Below are positions 61,936-62,553 of a DNA stretch of 62,553 nucleotides, piece after piece. Location of the stretch: NCBI GenBank assembly GCA_012840245.1, contig DULR01000047.1:1-62553 (forward strand), written 5' to 3'. Numbering within the stretch: the stretch's first letter is position 1; every line of letters begins with the position of its first letter. The DNA is from Clostridiaceae bacterium. Its GTDB lineage: Bacteria; Bacillota; Clostridia; DSM-8532. The position numbers and the translations under genes are program-made. Under the pieces are notes generated by a model. That model searched no databases and had not been told where the DNA came from. It saw nothing but the letters and a program-made list of their open reading frames with translations.

Positions 61936-62430
61936 CTATACTTCGTTTAATATACTACAGAACTCTTTTAAATCACTGACCGGAGCTTTGCATGAATGGT
62001 TTTCACATACATAAGCCGTTGTTTTTCCGTTTATTGCGCTATATGATTTTATAAAAGGAGCTATCTCATATAAGACGGTATCTTTGGGATCATACAATAT
62101 GGAAACCGTAAAAGGCCTGAACTCCTCATTTATTTTTTCAATGAAAGGTGCTGCCTTCTCATAGGAATCAGAAACTATAACTACCTCCTGCCCTTTTTCC
62201 TTTTCGTACATCAATGCCATAAGGCTGTAAGCATGGCTGAAAGGACTTGCTGAAATGCTTCCTGAAAATGCTTTAAGAATATCATGTGCTCTTTCTTCAA
62301 GGTCATATCTTCCGGTAAGGCGGCTCAATTTAATCATATTCAGTGCTGCTACAGAGTTGCCTGAAGGAACAGCACCGTCATATATGGTTTTTGGCCTTGT
62401 AATCAGTTGCTCGCTGTCTGTACCATAAAT
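61936..62430 (-). pseudogene. YyaL-type protein (DUF255/glycoside-hydrolase-like), C-terminal remnant
   Basis: The C-terminal ~165 residues of a YyaL/SSP411-type protein, which normally has about 680 residues with an N-terminal thioredoxin-like DUF255 domain and a six-hairpin barrel. Visible family segments are YGTDSEQLITRPKTIYDG, AVPSGNSVAALNMIKL and the final KTTAYVCENHSC. Upstream of YGTDSEQ the expected sequence stops abruptly and unrelated DNA begins. The frame stays open through that DNA to TAA at 62545, so only a short fragment can be made. Broken by insertion, or by an assembly join. Confidence 0.7.
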
Positions 62431-62553
62431 TGTTAATGCTGCCGCATTGTGTCCAGCAGTAGATGTCGTAAATTGTCCGTATATTGACGGAATCGGTGTC
62501 CATATGTGACCGAAATACCCTTCCCCCCGTCCGAGGGGGGAGAATTAAGATAA
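62431..62553 (-). mobile_element. Possible insertion sequence end abutting YyaL remnant
   Basis: Three GGACA motifs on the minus strand (plus-strand TGTCC at 62449, 62473 and 62496) recur at 24 and 23 bases, near a GGTCAC. Regular subterminal repeats of this kind are seen at ends of some IS elements such as the IS21 family. A CCCCCC/GGGGGG hairpin sits at 62521-62542. No transposase is visible before the window ends. Confidence 0.4.

Noticed and set aside
61936..62337. 133-residue stand-alone protein starting at the ATG at 62337
   Set aside because: The homology to YyaL continues upstream of that ATG without a ribosome site, so it is an internal methionine of a longer broken gene.

Overview
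The window looks like a chromosomal segment of a spore-forming anaerobic member of the Clostridia (Firmicutes). The signs are spoIVA and CotF-like coat genes, an oxygen-independent HemZ, pta-ackA, strong AGGAGG ribosome binding sites, frequent TTG and GTG starts, and a Firmicutes-type gene order (alaS, hinT, rpsU, then recJ, relA, dtd, a metallo-beta-lactamase-fold gene and hemZ). Both ends of the window lie in repeated DNA: a truncated dispersed repeat on the left, and an IS-end-like segment that breaks a YyaL-type gene on the right. It may therefore be a whole contig that broke at repeats.

Layout, left to right. 1-13.5 kb: a DUF1015 gene (minus), a 58-residue membrane protein, alaS, hinT, rpsU, recJ, relA, dtd, an MBL hydrolase, hemZ and a flavin reductase-like gene. 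13.6-20.6 kb: a membrane-anchored metallophosphoesterase, a complete BMP-type nucleoside ABC importer and a zinc-ribbon protein with QPQP repeats. 20.7-23 kb: a DUF2284 protein, a decayed SEC-C-tailed gene and tRNA-Leu(CAG). 23.2-29.9 kb: MoxR ATPase, DUF58 protein and TgpA-like transglutaminase, then an acyl-CoA synthetase. 30-40.6 kb: pta-ackA, aspartokinase, and an aromatic operon (aroF, aroB, aroA, aroC, a chorismate mutase-AroE fusion, aroK) interrupted before aroK by repeats and a GIY-YIG gene. 40.7-46 kb: a D,D-carboxypeptidase, an aminotransferase, purB and a GntR regulator that may control purB. 46-50.2 kb: two coat proteins, spoIVA and an M18 aminopeptidase with AT-hook motifs. 50.5-54.6 kb: an Old-Yellow-Enzyme-type reductase with both subunits of an aconitase-X enzyme. 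54.6-62.5 kb, mostly minus strand: a tyrosine recombinase, an SRAP protein, rpsB-tsf-pyrH-frr, a ComFB-like protein, yqeG, a plus-strand membrane protein and the YyaL remnant.

The feature that ordinary genes explain least is a dispersed short palindromic repeat, with outer end TGTCATTCTGAG and inner end GAAGAATCTTTT, present in at least 15 recognisable copies or fragments. Two copies in opposite orientation tightly bracket the small GIY-YIG nuclease gene between aroE and aroK, so the nuclease plus the inverted repeats resemble a mobile element comparable in concept to REP/RAYT systems. Another copy has supplied the last codons and the stop of aroE. The nuclease copy here is broken by a 10-bp tandem duplication. 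Other points of interest are the oxidoreductase/aconitase-X operon with long direct repeats in its leader, the AT-hook/M18 fusion, and a shared 18-bp motif upstream of purB and of the GntR gene.
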